The notes: generated by a model not told the origin, from the letters alone. Positions 17,280-28,108 are shown, numbered from the stretch's first letter. The stretch: 36,929 nucleotides of DNA from an uncultured Synergistales bacterium (GCA_905233455.1 CAJOES010000004.1:1-36929); one strand, 5' to 3'. Numbers and translations: made by a program.

Positions 17280-18611
17280 TTAGCCGTTAATGCTCTTCCA
17301 GAGTTCTTCAGCACCCTCCCTGATATGAGCGGTAACAGCTTCCTCATCTATTCCCTGCAATACTCTGTCCTTCATGAGTACTTTTCCGTTTGCTATTGTG
17401 GTGATTACGCTGCGCCCGTTCATGCCGAACAGAATATGCCCGTTAATGTTACCGGCATCAAGCGGTGTCGGGGGAATGTACTCCATCACGACGACATCAG
17501 CACTTGCACCGGCCTCAATCACTCCTAGTTTTGCCTCAAAGCAGCGTCCGGCAATCTCCGCATTGTGCGCAAACAGCATTTCGGGGACTTCAGACCATGC
17601 CGCATTAGGATCGCACAGGTGATGTTTGTGCAGTATGTTCGCGACCTTCCAGCTTTCTATCATGTCATGCGTATAGCCGTCAGTGCCGAGTCCCGTAACT
17701 ATTCCCCTGTGAACCAGTTCCATTGTGGGAGGACAGCCGCAGGCATTGCCCATATTGGATTCAGGGTTATGGACTGTCATTGTGTCTGTGTAATGGATTA
17801 GTTCAATTTCGTGGGGATTGACGTATATGCAGTGGGCTAACAGAGTCTTTCTGCCCAAAATATCCCAGTCATAGAGACGGTCAGCTATGCGCTTTGAGTG
17901 TTTTGCGAGGCATTCATGCAGGTCTGATATTCCCTCTGCAACATGAATGTGATAACCGACTCCTTCTGGCTTGCTCTCCCTGCACAGCTCCATAGTCTTA
18001 TCGGATATAGTGAAGCTGGCGTGCATTCCCATCATACCTGCCAGCATTCCGGACTTATCGGAGGAAGCATAATTGATGAAGTCAACATTCTCTTTCACTG
18101 CAGCTTTCATCTTCTCTTCGCCGTCCCTGTCAGAGATCTCATAGCATAAACAGCTTCTTATTCCTGTTTCTTTTGCGGCCTCTGCAATGCTGAACAGTGA
18201 GCCGGAAATCTCTCCATAGCTTGCGTGATGATCAAAGATTGTAGTTACACCGTTCTTTATGCACTCAATATACGTAGCCAGCGCAGAAAGTTTTGTGAGT
18301 CTGTTATTGAGATGCCGGTCAATATTCCACCATTGCCCTTCAAGAATGTCCAAGAATCCTTTAGGGTTATAGCCCTTTATGGACAGTCCCCGCGCAAGTG
18401 CCGAATATATATGCTCGTGTGCGTTGATGAATGACGGCATGATGATTCCGCCCTTTGCGTCAATGAACTCTGCGCCGCTGTATTTTGCCTTTATGGTGCT
18501 GAAGTCTCCCTCCTCGATGATTTTGCTTCCGTCAACAGCAACAGCACCATTCTCAATAAAGGGCTTTGAAGTTGTGCGGGTTATTACTTTTCCGTTGCCT
18601 ATAACTAACAT
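17280..18611 (-). CDS. ssnA: SsnA-type amidohydrolase
   Basis: LVIGNGKVITRTTSKPFIENGAV, IIMPSFINAHEHIYSALARG, HIHVAEG, HNPESNMGNACGCPP; start 18611 preceded by AAGGAGG. Confidence 0.88.
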   Translation of the reverse strand: MLVIGNGKVITRTTSKPFIENGAVAVDGSKIIEEGDFSTIKAKYSGAEFIDAKGGIIMPSFINAHEHIYSALARGLSIKGYNPKGFLDILEGQWWNIDRHLNNRLTKLSALATYIECIKNGVTTIFDHHASYGEISGSLFSIAEAAKETGIRSCLCYEISDRDGEEKMKAAVKENVDFINYASSDKSGMLAGMMGMHASFTISDKTMELCRESKPEGVGYHIHVAEGISDLHECLAKHSKRIADRLYDWDILGRKTLLAHCIYVNPHEIELIHYTDTMTVHNPESNMGNACGCPPTMELVHRGIVTGLGTDGYTHDMIESWKVANILHKHHLCDPNAAWSEVPEMLFAHNAEIAGRCFEAKLGVIEAGASADVVVMEYIPPTPLDAGNINGHILFGMNGRSVITTIANGKVLMKDRVLQGIDEEAVTAHIREGAEELWKSING

Positions 18612-18776
18612 GATACAAATCTGCCTCCTTAAACAATAACTGACCATGCAATAAATTTTCCGTGAGAATTTTTCTTATAGGGGTAATAATGGATTATTAG
18701 TTTTTATGTACAGTGGCATTATATAATCACCTCATCAAAAACAAAATAAAAATCTGCAAAGAAGGGAATAATCAAT

Positions 18777-19973
18777 ATGTCTCACGAATTGAAATGGGCA
18801 TTTAACCACATGCCTGAAACCGAAGATAAGTATCTTTCTCTCATGTCGGCAGAAGAAGTAAAGAAAGCAAGAAACTTTCACGCAACATTTCCCCAATATT
18901 CAATCACACCGCTTGCAGACCTCCGGAAGATGGCAGAATTTCTCGGACTCGGTGCCGTGAAGGTCAAGGATGAATCATACCGTTTCGGCCTCAATGCCTT
19001 TAAGGTTCTTGGAGGCTCATACGCAATAGCAAGGTACATAGCAGGGCAGACCGGGCATGACGTGTCAGAACTGCCGTACAGCGTCCTCAAGAGCAGGGAA
19101 CTCAAGGAAAAATTCGGTTCTGCTACGTTCTTTTCTGCAACGGACGGCAATCACGGAAGGGGTGTTGCATGGTCGGCTAACCAGTTAGGGCAGAAAGCAG
19201 TAATCATTATGCCTAAAGGGACAACACAGACGAGGCTGAACAACATTCTTGCGGAGAACGCTAAAGCATGGATCAGCGACGTGAATTACGATGAGTGCGT
19301 CAGGCAGGCGGCAAAGTTGGCGGCAGAGACGGAACACGGCGTAGTTGTTCAGGACACTGCATGGGAAGGTTACGAGGAAATACCGTCATGGATCATGCAG
19401 GGGTACGGAACTATGGCGAGTGAGGCATCTGAACAGTTCGGTGAAAGACCTACGCATATATTCATTCAGGCAGGGGTAGGCTCGCTTGCAGGTGCAGTCG
19501 TCGGATACTTCGCCAATCTCTACAGGGACAACCCGCCCGTAATGATTGTGGTTGAGGCAGATGCGGCGGCGTGTCATTACAAGGGTGCAGTTGCAGGGGA
19601 CGGAAAACCCAGAAGCGTTGACGGCGATATGAATACGATCATGGCGGGGCTTGCCTGCGGAGAACCTAATATCACCTCATGGGACATACTCAAGAACCAC
19701 GCAAAATGTTTCCTTGCCGTTGAAGACATTGTTGCTGCACGGGGAATGAGAATGCTCAATGCTCCGCTGAAAGGTGATGTGCAGGTTACTTCAGGCGAGA
19801 GCGGTGCTGCTACGTTCGGTGCTCTGGCTACTATCATGAGATTTGATGAGTATGCTGAATTGAGGGGTGAGCTTGGCCTCAATGGAGATTCTAAGGTGCT
19901 GTTGTTCTCTACTGAAGGAGACACTGACCCGGAACGCTGGAAAAATATAATCTGGGAAGCTAAATCAAGGTAA
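18777..19973 (+). CDS. ygeX: Diaminopropionate ammonia-lyase
   Basis: [77 protein letters not shown]. Confidence 0.93.
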   Translation: MSHELKWAFNHMPETEDKYLSLMSAEEVKKARNFHATFPQYSITPLADLRKMAEFLGLGAVKVKDESYRFGLNAFKVLGGSYAIARYIAGQTGHDVSELPYSVLKSRELKEKFGSATFFSATDGNHGRGVAWSANQLGQKAVIIMPKGTTQTRLNNILAENAKAWISDVNYDECVRQAAKLAAETEHGVVVQDTAWEGYEEIPSWIMQGYGTMASEASEQFGERPTHIFIQAGVGSLAGAVVGYFANLYRDNPPVMIVVEADAAACHYKGAVAGDGKPRSVDGDMNTIMAGLACGEPNITSWDILKNHAKCFLAVEDIVAARGMRMLNAPLKGDVQVTSGESGAATFGALATIMRFDEYAELRGELGLNGDSKVLLFSTEGDTDPERWKNIIWEAKSR

Positions 19974-19990
19974 AAGGGGACGTAAATATT

Positions 19991-21319
19991 ATGGGCAGGT
20001 TAACGCAGGAAGAATTGAAGAAGATTAAGGACGCGGCAGAAAGCTACCGTGCAGACATGACCGCATTTTTGCGCGCAATCGTAAGACACCCCGGCGAAAG
20101 TGCAGACGAGAAAGCACACGCTGAGATCATAAAGGCTGAAATGCAGAAAGTTGGCTTTGATGAAGTCCGCATAGATCCTCAGGGCAACGTTATGGGTTTC
20201 ATCGGCAATGGCTCGACACTTATCGCATTTGACGGGCACATTGACACCGTAGGCATAGGCAACCGGGACAACTGGAACTTTGACCCGTATGAAGGATTCG
20301 AGGATGAGCACCAGATAGGCGGGCGCGGAGTATCTGACCAGCTCGGCGGGACTGTCAGTGCTGTATATGCCGCAAAGATCATGAAGGATCTCGGATTGCT
20401 CAACAGCAAATACCGCGTTATGGTTGCAGGTACAGTTCAGGAAGAGGACTGCGACGGCTTATGCTGGGAATATATCTGCAAGGAGGACGGAATACGCCCG
20501 GAATTTGTCGTGTCCAGCGAACCCACTGACGGCGGGATATACAGAGGACAGCGCGGAAGAATGGAAATACGCATTGACGTTAAAGGCGTGTCGTGTCATG
20601 GATCAGCACCTGAACGCGGGGACAACGCAATATACAAGATGGCTGACATACTGCAGGACGTTAGAGCACTCAACAACAACGGAGACACGGAGAGCACAGA
20701 AATTCGCGGACTCGTGAAAATGCTCAACCCGAAATACAATACTGAATGGAAGGAAGCCAGATTCTTGGGACGCGGAACAGTTACGGCATCAGAGATATTC
20801 TTCACGTCCCCTTCAAGGTGTGCTGTTGCTGACTCCTGCGCAGTATCTCTTGACCGCAGAATGACTGCCGGGGAAACTTGGGAGTCCTGCCTTCAGGAGA
20901 TCCGCGAACTTCCCGCCGTCAGGAAGTACGGTGATGATGTTACCGTTTCCATGTATCATTATGACCGCGCTTCATATACCGGGCTGGTGTACCCGATTGA
21001 ATGCTACTTCCCGACATGGGTTCTGCCGGAGAATCACAGGGTATGCACCGCCGCAGTGAGCGCGTATCATGACCTTTTCGGCGACAAGAGGATTGGTGAT
21101 GAACAGACAGTGAAAGAGCGTGAGGTCAGGCCATTGCTCGACAAGTGGACGTTCTCAACTAACGGCGTATCAATCATGGGACGCAACGGAATCCCCGTAA
21201 TAGGTTTCGGGCCGGGAGCTGAAGCCCAAGCACATGCACCGAATGAAATTACGTGGAAGAAAGATTTAGTTACGTGCGCGGCGTTCTATGCTGCATTGCC
21301 CCAGTATTATTGCGAGTAA
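19991..21319 (+). CDS. ygeY: YgeY family selenium metabolism-linked M20 hydrolase
   Basis: [70 protein letters not shown]. Confidence 0.92.
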   Translation: MGRLTQEELKKIKDAAESYRADMTAFLRAIVRHPGESADEKAHAEIIKAEMQKVGFDEVRIDPQGNVMGFIGNGSTLIAFDGHIDTVGIGNRDNWNFDPYEGFEDEHQIGGRGVSDQLGGTVSAVYAAKIMKDLGLLNSKYRVMVAGTVQEEDCDGLCWEYICKEDGIRPEFVVSSEPTDGGIYRGQRGRMEIRIDVKGVSCHGSAPERGDNAIYKMADILQDVRALNNNGDTESTEIRGLVKMLNPKYNTEWKEARFLGRGTVTASEIFFTSPSRCAVADSCAVSLDRRMTAGETWESCLQEIRELPAVRKYGDDVTVSMYHYDRASYTGLVYPIECYFPTWVLPENHRVCTAAVSAYHDLFGDKRIGDEQTVKEREVRPLLDKWTFSTNGVSIMGRNGIPVIGFGPGAEAQAHAPNEITWKKDLVTCAAFYAALPQYYCE

Positions 21320-21346
21320 AAATTTATTGCAGGAGGAATATTAATC

Positions 21347-22543
21347 ATGTCAATAAAATTCAAGGACTATATACGCAAATTACACAAGCTGCGTTCAGGG
21401 AGAATGTACGGCAATGATTTTTTCCTGACGTGGGAAAAAACTTATGACGAGATCCAAGCCGTATGGACTGTAGCCGACGCACTCCGGGACTTACGGGAGC
21501 GTAACATTTCAGCGAAAGTGTTTGATTCTGGACTGGGAATATCAATCTTCCGCGACAACTCAACACGCACAAGATTTTCATTTGCTTCTGCCTGTAACAT
21601 GCTGGGGCTTGAAGTTCAGGATCTCGACGAGAAAAAATCACAGATAGCTCACGGCGAGACTGTAAGAGAAACGGCAAATATGATTTCCTTCATGGCTGAC
21701 GTTATCGGGATTCGTGATGATATGTACATCGGCAAGGGTAATGCGTACATGCACGAGGTTGCTGACGCTGTAGAGTCCGGTTACCGTGATGGCATTCTTG
21801 AACAGCGTCCGACACTGGTGAACCTTCAATGCGACATAGATCACCCTACACAGTGCATGGCTGATGCTCTGCATGTGATTCACGAGTTCGGCGGGATCAA
21901 GAACCTTAAAGGGAAGAAACTAGCTATGAGCTGGGCATATTCGCCGTCATACGGAAAGCCCCTTTCCGTGCCGCAGGGAGTTATCGGACTGTTCACGCGC
22001 TTAGGGGTTGATGTCTCTCTGGCTTATCCTGAAGGTTACGAGGTCATGCCGGAAGTAGTTGAAGTGGCGAGGAAGAATGCAGATGCCGCAGGAAGCAGAT
22101 TCACGATCACCAACAGCATGGACGAAGCATTCACTGGAGCGGACATAGTATACCCAAAGTCATGGGCACCCTTCAAGGCAATGGAGAAACGCACGGTGCT
22201 TTACGGCAATGGAGACACTGAAGGCATTAACGCGCTGGAGAAAGAACTTTTGACGCAGAACGCAGCACATAAGGACTGGGCCTGCACTGAAGAGAAAATG
22301 AAACTCACTAAGGACGGAAGAGCATTATACCTTCACTGCCTGCCCGCTGATATTTCCGGAGTGTCTTGCAATGAAGGCGAGGTTGACGGGAGCGTTTTTG
22401 ACCGTTACAGGACTCCGTTATACAAACAGGCCAGCTATAAGCCTTACGTTATCGCGGCTATGATTATGCTTGCGAAGTTCCCTAACCCTGCGGAGATTCT
22501 CACGAGGCTTAATGAACGCGGCACTCAAAGGGTATTCGGATGA
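21347..22543 (+). CDS. ygeW: Knotted carbamoyltransferase YgeW
   Basis: GLGISIFRDNSTRTRFSFASACNMLGLEVQDLDEKKSQIAHGETVRETANMISFMADVIGIRDD, HPTQCMADALH, LHCLPADISG. Confidence 0.93.
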   Translation: MSIKFKDYIRKLHKLRSGRMYGNDFFLTWEKTYDEIQAVWTVADALRDLRERNISAKVFDSGLGISIFRDNSTRTRFSFASACNMLGLEVQDLDEKKSQIAHGETVRETANMISFMADVIGIRDDMYIGKGNAYMHEVADAVESGYRDGILEQRPTLVNLQCDIDHPTQCMADALHVIHEFGGIKNLKGKKLAMSWAYSPSYGKPLSVPQGVIGLFTRLGVDVSLAYPEGYEVMPEVVEVARKNADAAGSRFTITNSMDEAFTGADIVYPKSWAPFKAMEKRTVLYGNGDTEGINALEKELLTQNAAHKDWACTEEKMKLTKDGRALYLHCLPADISGVSCNEGEVDGSVFDRYRTPLYKQASYKPYVIAAMIMLAKFPNPAEILTRLNERGTQRVFG

Positions 22544-22590
22544 ACTATATCTATAGATGGATGCAGAAGATTCCTTGCGGGATTTTGGGG

Positions 22591-22660
22591 GGGTAATTTT
22601 GAAATCTAGTACTTATTATTACTTAGTTACTATTACTTAGTAGATTTCAAATACTTACCC
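22591..22660. repeat. Imperfect inverted repeat/hairpin upstream of xdh with internal direct repeats
   Basis: GGGTAA(22591-22596)..TTGAAATCTA(22599-22608)...TAGATTTCAA(22641-22650)..TTACCC(22655-22660); loop contains TTACTTAG twice (22619-22626, 22633-22640). Confidence 0.8.
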
Positions 22661-22694
22661 TATATTACCCGCATAATTATACAGGAGGCGGCTA

Positions 22695-25283
22695 ATGAAC
22701 GGGAACGATGAAATTTTCACGATAAAGATAAACGGCAAAACCATAACTACACCCGAGAACAAAAAATTAATCCGGCTTCTGCGTGATGACCTGCATTATA
22801 CGTCGGTAAAGGACGGGTGCAGCGAGGGGGCCTGCGGTACATGCACAATCCTAATGGACGGCAGACCCGTAAGAGCCTGCATCATGACTACGCAACAGGC
22901 AGACGGCAAAGAGATTCTGACGGCTGAAGGCTTATCGGATACCGAGAAGGAAGCATACGTGTACGCTTTCGGGAAAGTCGGTGCGGTTCAGTGCGGGTTC
23001 TGCACTCCCGGAATGGTCATGGCCTCTAAGGCACTGCTCAGCACTAACCTTAACCCTGCAGAAGATGACGTGAAGAAGGCCATACGCGCAAATATATGCA
23101 GGTGCACGGGCTACAAGAAGATACTTGAAGGGATAATGCTTGCCGCTAAAATTCTGCGGGGCGAAGAAACGATTGATTACACGCTTGAACGTTCGGATAA
23201 TTTTGCTGTGGGCGAGCGGGCTTTCAGGAATGACGTTCGCGAAAAGGTGTTGGGGACGGGCAAATATCCTGATGATATATATCTTGACGGGATGGTTCAT
23301 GCGTCTGCTGTACGGTCAAAATATCCACGCGCTAAGATTCTCCGTATCGACTCATCAGAGGCCGAAAAACTTCCGGGCGTTCTTGCTGTGCTCAAGGCTG
23401 AAGACGTGCCGGTCAACAAAGTCGGGCACATTCAGCAGGATTGGGACGTGTTCATCGCTGAAGGAAATATTACCCGCTGTGTAGGTGATGCCTTATGCCT
23501 TGTTGTAGCTGAAACACGGGAGATATTAGAGGAGGCCAAGAAGCTGATTCATGTTGAGTATGAACCGTTAGAGCCTGTGAGGAATATAGACGAGGCTAAA
23601 GCTCCGTGCGCACCGCTGGTTCACAGCATGGGGAATCTGTGTCAGAGCCGTCATGTAGTCAGAGGGGACGCAAAAACCGCGCTTGCGAACTCAAAATACA
23701 CCATCACAAGAACATTCACTACGCCATTCACTGAACACGCATTCCTTGAGCCTGAATGTGCAGTAGCTTTCCCGTATAAGGACGGGGTAAAAATCATCTC
23801 GTCGGATCAGGGAGCATATGATACCCGCCATGAAGTTGCGCATATGCTCGGCTGGGATCAGGAACGCGTAATTGTCGAGAACGCATTAATCGGCGGGGGC
23901 TTCGGGGGCAAAGAGGACGTTTCGGTTCAGCACCTAGCCGCACTTGCCGCATTGAAGGTCAGCCGTCCCGTGAAGGTCAAGATGTCCCGGCAGGAATCAA
24001 TCAACTTCCACCCGAAACGGCACGCAATGACAGGAACATTTACGCTTGGCTGTGATGAGAACGGAATATTTACCGGGCTTGACTGCGAGATATATTTTGA
24101 CACCGGAGCTTATGCCTCATTATGCGGGCCTGTGCTTGAGCGGGCATGTACGCATTCAGTAGGGCCGTACTGCTATCAGAACACGGACATACGCGGCTAC
24201 GGATACTACACCAACAATCCCCCTGCAGGAGCATTCCGGGGCTTCGGAGTGTGCCAGAGCGAATTTGCGCTTGAGCAGATCATCAACCTTTTAGCCGAGA
24301 AAGCCGGAATATCCCCGTGGGAGATACGCTACAGGAACGCAATAGAGCCGGGAAAAGTTTTGCCTAACGGACAGGTAGCAGACCCATCAACAGCACTGAA
24401 AGAGACTCTGTTAGCCGTAAAGGACGTATACGAGTCCAACCGGGGCAGGGCAGGGATTGCATGTGCCATGAAGAATGCCGGCGTTGGTGTCGGCCTTCCG
24501 GACAAAGGACGCGCAAAGATACGCATAGAAGACGGCATTGCATGTCTCTATACTGCGGCGAGCGACATCGGGCAGGGCTGTGCAACGATATTCACGCAGA
24601 TTCTTGAGTCTGCAACGGGACTTCCGCGCAGCAGGATACGACTCATGCCGGGCAGCACGGAGACATCACCGGATTCCGGGACAACTTCAGGATCACGGCA
24701 GACTCTCATCACCGGCGAGGCTGTCCGCATGGCAGGGCTGAAGCTGAAAGAGGCAATGAATGATTCATCACTTGAAGGGCTTGAAGACCGGGAATTTTTC
24801 GCGGAGTTCTTTGACCCAACAGACAAGCTCGGAGCGGACAAACCTAACCCTAAGAGCCATGTAGCTTACGGTTTTGCGACTCATGTTGTGATTCTCGGTG
24901 ATGACGGCAGGGTATCGGAAGTTTACGCGGCACATGATTCCGGGAAGGTCGTAAACCCAACATCAATTCAGGGGCAGATTGAGGGCGGAGTCCTTATGGG
25001 ACTGGGATATGCACTCACGGAAGATTTCCCGCTGAAAGACTGCGTACCGGCGGCGAAATACGGCACATTAGGACTTATGCGCGCAACGGACATTCCCAAC
25101 ATTCACGCGATATACGTTGAACGGGACGACAAGATTCCGTTTGCATACGGGGCTAAGGGCATCGGGGAAATTGCGACTATACCTACAGCACCGGCAGTTG
25201 CAGGAGCATATTACGCGAAATATCATGAGTTCCACACGAAACTGCCTATGGACGGGACTAAGTACAGGCCGAGCAAGAAATGA
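22695..25283 (+). CDS. Selenium-dependent xanthine dehydrogenase-type molybdenum hydroxylase (2Fe-2S plus Mo domains fused)
   Basis: CSEGACGTCTILMDGRPVRAC, GAVQCGFCTPGMVMASKALL, ANICRCTGYKKI, IGGGFGGKEDVSVQHLAALAA, PPAGAFRGFGVCQSEFALEQ, GAKGIGEIATIPTAPAVAGAY. Confidence 0.92.
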   Translation: MNGNDEIFTIKINGKTITTPENKKLIRLLRDDLHYTSVKDGCSEGACGTCTILMDGRPVRACIMTTQQADGKEILTAEGLSDTEKEAYVYAFGKVGAVQCGFCTPGMVMASKALLSTNLNPAEDDVKKAIRANICRCTGYKKILEGIMLAAKILRGEETIDYTLERSDNFAVGERAFRNDVREKVLGTGKYPDDIYLDGMVHASAVRSKYPRAKILRIDSSEAEKLPGVLAVLKAEDVPVNKVGHIQQDWDVFIAEGNITRCVGDALCLVVAETREILEEAKKLIHVEYEPLEPVRNIDEAKAPCAPLVHSMGNLCQSRHVVRGDAKTALANSKYTITRTFTTPFTEHAFLEPECAVAFPYKDGVKIISSDQGAYDTRHEVAHMLGWDQERVIVENALIGGGFGGKEDVSVQHLAALAALKVSRPVKVKMSRQESINFHPKRHAMTGTFTLGCDENGIFTGLDCEIYFDTGAYASLCGPVLERACTHSVGPYCYQNTDIRGYGYYTNNPPAGAFRGFGVCQSEFALEQIINLLAEKAGISPWEIRYRNAIEPGKVLPNGQVADPSTALKETLLAVKDVYESNRGRAGIACAMKNAGVGVGLPDKGRAKIRIEDGIACLYTAASDIGQGCATIFTQILESATGLPRSRIRLMPGSTETSPDSGTTSGSRQTLITGEAVRMAGLKLKEAMNDSSLEGLEDREFFAEFFDPTDKLGADKPNPKSHVAYGFATHVVILGDDGRVSEVYAAHDSGKVVNPTSIQGQIEGGVLMGLGYALTEDFPLKDCVPAAKYGTLGLMRATDIPNIHAIYVERDDKIPFAYGAKGIGEIATIPTAPAVAGAYYAKYHEFHTKLPMDGTKYRPSKK

Positions 25284-26077
25284 TGAGAATATGTATACGC
25301 GGTGCAGGAGACATAGCAACAGGCATTGCGGTAAGGCTCATGCGTTCGGGAATGAAGGTAATCATGCTCGACATTGCACAGCCAACAGCAGTGCGCAGAA
25401 CCGTTAGCTTTTCGGAAGCTGTAAGGCTGGGGAAATTCACTGTTGAGGATCTCACTGCATACAGGGCTGAAAGCGTCTATGAAGCAATACGCATAACGGA
25501 CGGGAATAATGCCGCAGTCATGGTGTGTCCTGACGGAAGCCTCATAGAGTCCCTGCGGCCTGATGCCATCGTTGATGCAGTTATCGCGAAAAAGAATATA
25601 GGCACAAAAATATCTGATGCCCCAATAGTTATAGGTGTCGGGCCGGGCTTTACCGTCGGGATTGATTGTCATGCAGTGGTAGAGACTAAGCGCGGTCATC
25701 ATCTCGGCAGGGCAATATATGAACGCGGGAAATCTGCTGCTCCCAACACGGGAATTCCCGGCAATATTTGCGGCTATACGTCTGAACGCGTGCTCCGTGC
25801 TCCGTGTGACGGCGTGTTCGCGGGGCATAAGAATATAGGCGATATAGTTCGTGCGGGAGATATTGCGGCATATGCCGGGGGACTTCCTGTGTACTGCACG
25901 ATTGACGGAATGCTGAGAGGGCTTCTAGCTGACGGCGTTAGAGCTGTGCAGGGCATGAAGTGCGGAGATATTGACCCAAGAGGACTGGAGGCGGACTGCA
26001 TGACAGTATCAGATAAGGCTCTTGCTGTTGCCGGGGGAGTGCTTGAAGCGTTGTTGCATTTCCGGAGTCTTGCGTGA
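25280..26077 (+). CDS. yqeB: YqeB-type selenium-dependent hydroxylase maturation protein
   Basis: IRGAGDIATGIAVRLMRSGMKVIMLDIAQPTAVRRTVSFSEAV, GVGPGFTVGIDCHAVVETKRGHHLG. Confidence 0.9.
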   Translation: MMRICIRGAGDIATGIAVRLMRSGMKVIMLDIAQPTAVRRTVSFSEAVRLGKFTVEDLTAYRAESVYEAIRITDGNNAAVMVCPDGSLIESLRPDAIVDAVIAKKNIGTKISDAPIVIGVGPGFTVGIDCHAVVETKRGHHLGRAIYERGKSAAPNTGIPGNICGYTSERVLRAPCDGVFAGHKNIGDIVRAGDIAAYAGGLPVYCTIDGMLRGLLADGVRAVQGMKCGDIDPRGLEADCMTVSDKALAVAGGVLEALLHFRSLA

Positions 26078-27249
26078 TGGCGTATGTTATTGCTGTTGCC
26101 GGTGCAGGGGGCAAAAGCTGGTACATAGACAGGGTTGCGGACATTTACGCTGTGCACGGCCTGAATGTCTGCATCACTACTACAACGCACATATTCAGGC
26201 TTCCGAACCGCAGAAACGTCATTTACGCGGGAAAGCCTGAAGGAGTCAAGCTGTCATATCTAGGCGATTACGGGTATGAATATATCTGCAGGAATTTTGA
26301 TGCTGTTCTTGTTGAGTCGGATGGGTCTCATCACTGCCCCGTCAAGATACCCGCTGAATATGAACCCGTCATACCCTCAAACGCAAATGAAATCGTTATA
26401 GTTATGGGTCATCATTCGTGCGGAAGAATTACCGGCGAAGTGTGCCAGAGATTCAATGATGACGCAGCAAGACGGCTCATAATTGGTGAAGGCACACCTA
26501 TAACCGGCAGGATAATTGACGCAATCGCATATGAATACTACATAAACCCCCTGCAGAAAAAATTTCCCAGCACAAAAATAAAATACTTCAGAAACAACCT
26601 GACCGCCTCAATCAAAGATTATTACGGAATGAATATTGCTTTAGTCCTCATGTGTTCGGGAAAGTCTGAAAGATTCGGAAGCAATAAGCTCATGTATCAG
26701 CTTGACGGCAGGAAAATATTCAGCTATGGGCTTGAGGCTCTGATCTCGGCAAAATTCCTTCTGGACACTGACGGCATAAATTCGCAGGTGTTCGTTACGG
26801 GCGGCAATGAAGAGTTAGAACGGTGCGTAAAAGACCGCTGGCCCGGCACAGTCATAATACCAAACGCTTTGAGGCATGAAGGCATTTCCGGTTCTGTCCG
26901 GTGCGGGGCTGAAACTGCAATGAATTACGGCTTTGATGCTGTCCTGTTCCTTGCAGGTGATATGCCGTTCTTCCCTGCTGATGACATTTCAAGACTGGTG
27001 AAAGAGTTTCTGTGTTCCGGGAAATTATACGGCTGTGCTTATTCGTCTTATCCCTCAAACCCTGCAATATTCAGGCCGGAATGCTATTCGGCGTTGCTTG
27101 GCCTGACGGGGGACAAGGGAGCGTTGAAACTTATACGGGACAATCCGGAGAAAACATATTATTACGTCGTCAGCAAAAACAAACTGCAAGACATTGACAC
27201 TATAGAAGACATTAATGCACGTTCAAATCTTCAACAAGAATCTTCATAG
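26077..27249 (+). CDS. YqeC-type Se-cofactor protein fused to MocA/YgfJ-type nucleotidyltransferase
   Basis: N-terminal VIAVAGAGGKSWYIDRVA...VCITTTTHIF...ESDGSHHCPVKIPAEYEPVIP; C-terminal ALVLMCSGKSERFGSNKLMYQLDGRKIFSYGLEAL...LFLAGDMPFF. Confidence 0.88.
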   Translation: MAYVIAVAGAGGKSWYIDRVADIYAVHGLNVCITTTTHIFRLPNRRNVIYAGKPEGVKLSYLGDYGYEYICRNFDAVLVESDGSHHCPVKIPAEYEPVIPSNANEIVIVMGHHSCGRITGEVCQRFNDDAARRLIIGEGTPITGRIIDAIAYEYYINPLQKKFPSTKIKYFRNNLTASIKDYYGMNIALVLMCSGKSERFGSNKLMYQLDGRKIFSYGLEALISAKFLLDTDGINSQVFVTGGNEELERCVKDRWPGTVIIPNALRHEGISGSVRCGAETAMNYGFDAVLFLAGDMPFFPADDISRLVKEFLCSGKLYGCAYSSYPSNPAIFRPECYSALLGLTGDKGALKLIRDNPEKTYYYVVSKNKLQDIDTIEDINARSNLQQESS

Positions 27250-28108
27250 CTCCTCCGCAGACATTTTCACGATTCAGATCAATAGAAATAACTTCAGATT
27301 TTCCAGTGCCGAGAATATTTTTTGCCGCGCTCATGGCCTCCCATTCCATGCACCCGCCGCCGACAGTGCCGAAAACATGACCGTCCTTCGCCATAACCAT
27401 TAATGCCCCAGCACCGGCAGGAGCAGACCCGCTCGTCTCAAGCACCATCATTATTGCGCACGGGCAGTCCAGACCGGCCAGAAATTCCAGCATGGCATAA
27501 TCTGTTTCTGCCGTCTGCATGACTCCGGGATCAGCTTTACGGCTTCTGCGTTCCTGAATCATCTCTGCAAGAACCGATACGGCTATTTCATGCGGGCCCC
27601 GTGCACCTATCTTCAAGCCTATGGGTGAGTGTATGCCGTCAAGAATCTCCTGCGCAAACCCTTCTTCCCTCAGTACAGCCATAAGCCCGGCAGCCCTCCT
27701 GCGAGAACCTATCATGCCCAAATATCCCGGCAGTTCACAGCCGGACAGCACAGCACGCAAGCATTCAGCGTCCCATTCGTGCCCGCGAGTGAGTATGCAC
27801 ACGTAATCTTCACGGGAGATATTCAGCGAACCGACAGCATCAACGAAACCGGAGCATATTACCTTTTCGGCTTTCGGGAATCTTTCAGCACATGCAAATT
27901 CCGGACGGTCATCTACTGCCGTAACGTTCCAGTCAAGAGACGGGGCAAATTCAGCGAGTGCCTGCGCAACATGGCCGCAGCCTAAAAGTATCAAACGTTC
28001 TCTGGGCTTGAAGAGGCGTATGTATGTTTTTCCTTCTGCTGTTCGTGTGAGTAATGATTTTCTGTGCCGGGAAAGTTCGTTCAATATGTCCTGAAACTCT
28101 CTATTCAT
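27212..28108 (-). CDS. XdhC/CoxI-family molybdoenzyme maturation factor, Rossmann-like domain first
   Basis: LILLGCGHVAQALAEFAPSLDWNVTAVDDRPEF, YLGMIGSRRRAAGL, then VLETSGSAPAGAGALMVM..GTVGGGCMEWEA. Confidence 0.88.
   Translation of the reverse strand: MNREFQDILNELSRHRKSLLTRTAEGKTYIRLFKPRERLILLGCGHVAQALAEFAPSLDWNVTAVDDRPEFACAERFPKAEKVICSGFVDAVGSLNISREDYVCILTRGHEWDAECLRAVLSGCELPGYLGMIGSRRRAAGLMAVLREEGFAQEILDGIHSPIGLKIGARGPHEIAVSVLAEMIQERRSRKADPGVMQTAETDYAMLEFLAGLDCPCAIMMVLETSGSAPAGAGALMVMAKDGHVFGTVGGGCMEWEAMSAAKNILGTGKSEVISIDLNRENVCGGAMKILVEDLNVH

Noticed and set aside
18722-18727. TATAAT as a ygeX promoter
   Set aside because: The -10 is good but no convincing -35 is found at 16-18 bp; left out as a feature.
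22695-25283. Additional Sec codon in the Se-dependent xanthine dehydrogenase
   Set aside because: The ORF is uninterrupted; this family is thought to use a labile Se cofactor rather than Sec.
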